A stretch of DNA of 6,008 nt from Synergistes sp. GTDB lineage: Bacteria > Synergistota > Synergistia > Synergistales > Synergistaceae. The position numbers and the translations under genes were made by a program. The stretch spans positions 1-6,008 of the forward strand of contig JAEEYY010000207.1 in the NCBI GenBank assembly GCA_016288355.1. The letters are read 5' to 3'. Under the pieces are notes generated by a model. The model had not been told where the DNA came from, did no database searches, and saw only the letters and a list, made by a program, of their open reading frames with translations. This document shows positions 5,394-6,008 of this stretch, in pieces (positions within the stretch are counted from its first letter, which is position 1; every line of letters starts with the position of its first letter).

Positions 5394-5990
5394 ATGGCCC
5401 CGAAGCTGATACTTGCTTCCATGAGCCCGAGGCGCAAAGAGCTTATGTCTCGTATATGCGGCTGTTTTGAGGTAGTTCCGCCGCGCATAACGGAAAGAGC
5501 CGCCGGAGATATGCCGCCTTCGGAATATGTAAAAATGCTGGCCGATGAAAAGGCTTCCGAAGTTGCCGGGCGCTTTCCGTGCAGCTGGGTCGTAGGAGCA
5601 GATACCGTTGTTGCGGTAAACGGCAGGATATTGGGAAAACCAGGGGACGCCGCGGAGGCAGCCGATATGCTCAGGATGCTCTCAGGACGTTCGCATTCGG
5701 TATATACCGGAGTGGCTCTGATAGCGCCCGACGGCAGAAAAACGGTATGCAGTGAAGAGACCCGGGTCTTTTTCCGCACTCTCAGCGAAGAGGATATTAA
5801 TGCCTACGTCTCGCTCGGAGAGTGCTGCGACAAAGCGGGGGCATATGCGATACAGGGCGCCGGAGCTCTGCTTGCTGCGCGTATAGAAGGCTGTTATTTC
5901 AACGTTGTAGGTCTGCCTTTGGCACGGCTCTCAGCGATGTTCGAGGATATGGGCGTCTCTCTTGCAGCCCGGTGGAGGGGAAAATTATGA
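5394..5990 (+). CDS. maf: Maf family nucleoside triphosphate pyrophosphatase (dTTP/UTP type)
   Basis: Maf proteins hydrolyse nucleoside triphosphates, including modified bases, to the monophosphate and pyrophosphate. They are linked to nucleotide-pool cleaning and to septum inhibition. The 198-residue length is normal. Visible motifs are LILASMSPRRKEL at 5-17 (substrate-binding S-x-x-R type loop), VVGADTVV around D70, LGKP, SGRSHSVYTGVAL, and DKAGAYAIQG at 146-155 followed by IEGCYFNVVGLPL. The DKAGAY-x-IQG form is typical of the YhdE-like dTTP/UTP pyrophosphatase group, not the YceF-like 7-methyl-GTP group. A CC pair stands before DKAGAY where Pro or Trp is more usual. The ATG at 5394 abuts the preceding ORF's stop. 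The GAAGGGG at 5375-5381 is 12 bases away, rather far, which suggests coupling. The stop TGA overlaps the next ATG. Confidence 0.96.
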   Translation: MAPKLILASMSPRRKELMSRICGCFEVVPPRITERAAGDMPPSEYVKMLADEKASEVAGRFPCSWVVGADTVVAVNGRILGKPGDAAEAADMLRMLSGRSHSVYTGVALIAPDGRKTVCSEETRVFFRTLSEEDINAYVSLGECCDKAGAYAIQGAGALLAARIEGCYFNVVGLPLARLSAMFEDMGVSLAARWRGKL

Positions 5991-6008
5991 AGATCAACAA
6001 AAGAATGC
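5987..6008 (+). CDS. Start of an unidentified downstream gene (first 7 codons)
   Basis: The ATG at 5987 overlaps the maf stop (ATGA) and has a strong Shine-Dalgarno, GGAGGGG (5974-5980), six bases upstream. The visible residues are MKINKRM, then the window ends. The overlap and ribosome site indicate a real, translationally coupled gene in the same operon. Seven residues do not allow a function to be assigned. Confidence 0.7.

Noticed and set aside
5165..5779. Minus-strand 204-residue open frame spanning uppP, the gap and maf
   Set aside because: It is antisense to the conserved motifs of maf, and its composition is that of an antisense frame. The plus-strand genes account for the sequence.

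Overview
The window is a compact bacterial chromosome segment of ordinary core genes with moderate GC and frequent ATA isoleucine codons. The gene set and the style of the proteins suggest an anaerobic, amino-acid-fermenting bacterium, possibly Synergistota (Cloacibacillus/Synergistes-like). That placement is an inference from memory of protein style and is not proven here.

Layout. Left part, minus strand: the first 40 codons of a methylmalonate-semialdehyde-dehydrogenase-like aldehyde dehydrogenase run off the left edge (1-121). Upstream of it is a control region with a perfect 14-bp palindrome, a candidate extended -10 promoter and a spaced inverted repeat. Next come a strong intrinsic terminator (263-303) and greA (331-834), which has a clear promoter at 860-888. 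Positions 835-1032 form an AT-rich divergent control region holding an exact 16-bp tandem repeat and overlapping palindromes. Right part, plus strand: rnj (RNase J, 1033-2745), an NptA-type Na+/phosphate cotransporter with a PhoU-like tail (2807-4423), uppP (4462-5271), an unrecognised 40-codon ORF (5271-5393), maf (5394-5990) and the first 7 codons of another gene (from 5987). The plus-strand genes are closely spaced or overlapping, and no convincing terminator is visible between them, so they look like one operon.

How the genes fit together. GreA rescues stalled RNA polymerase and RNase J degrades and matures RNA, so the divergent region separates two RNA-metabolism genes. Downstream, the operon links phosphate uptake (NptA), recycling of the undecaprenyl carrier with release of phosphate (UppP) and nucleotide pyrophosphate hydrolysis (Maf).

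Most of the window is conventional. The best candidate for something undescribed is the small ORF between uppP and maf. It has its own Shine-Dalgarno sequence, starts on the last base of the uppP stop codon and ends directly before the maf start. A stable stem-loop lies inside the same stretch, so an RNA element is a competing explanation. I see no mobile element, CRISPR array, tRNA or rRNA.
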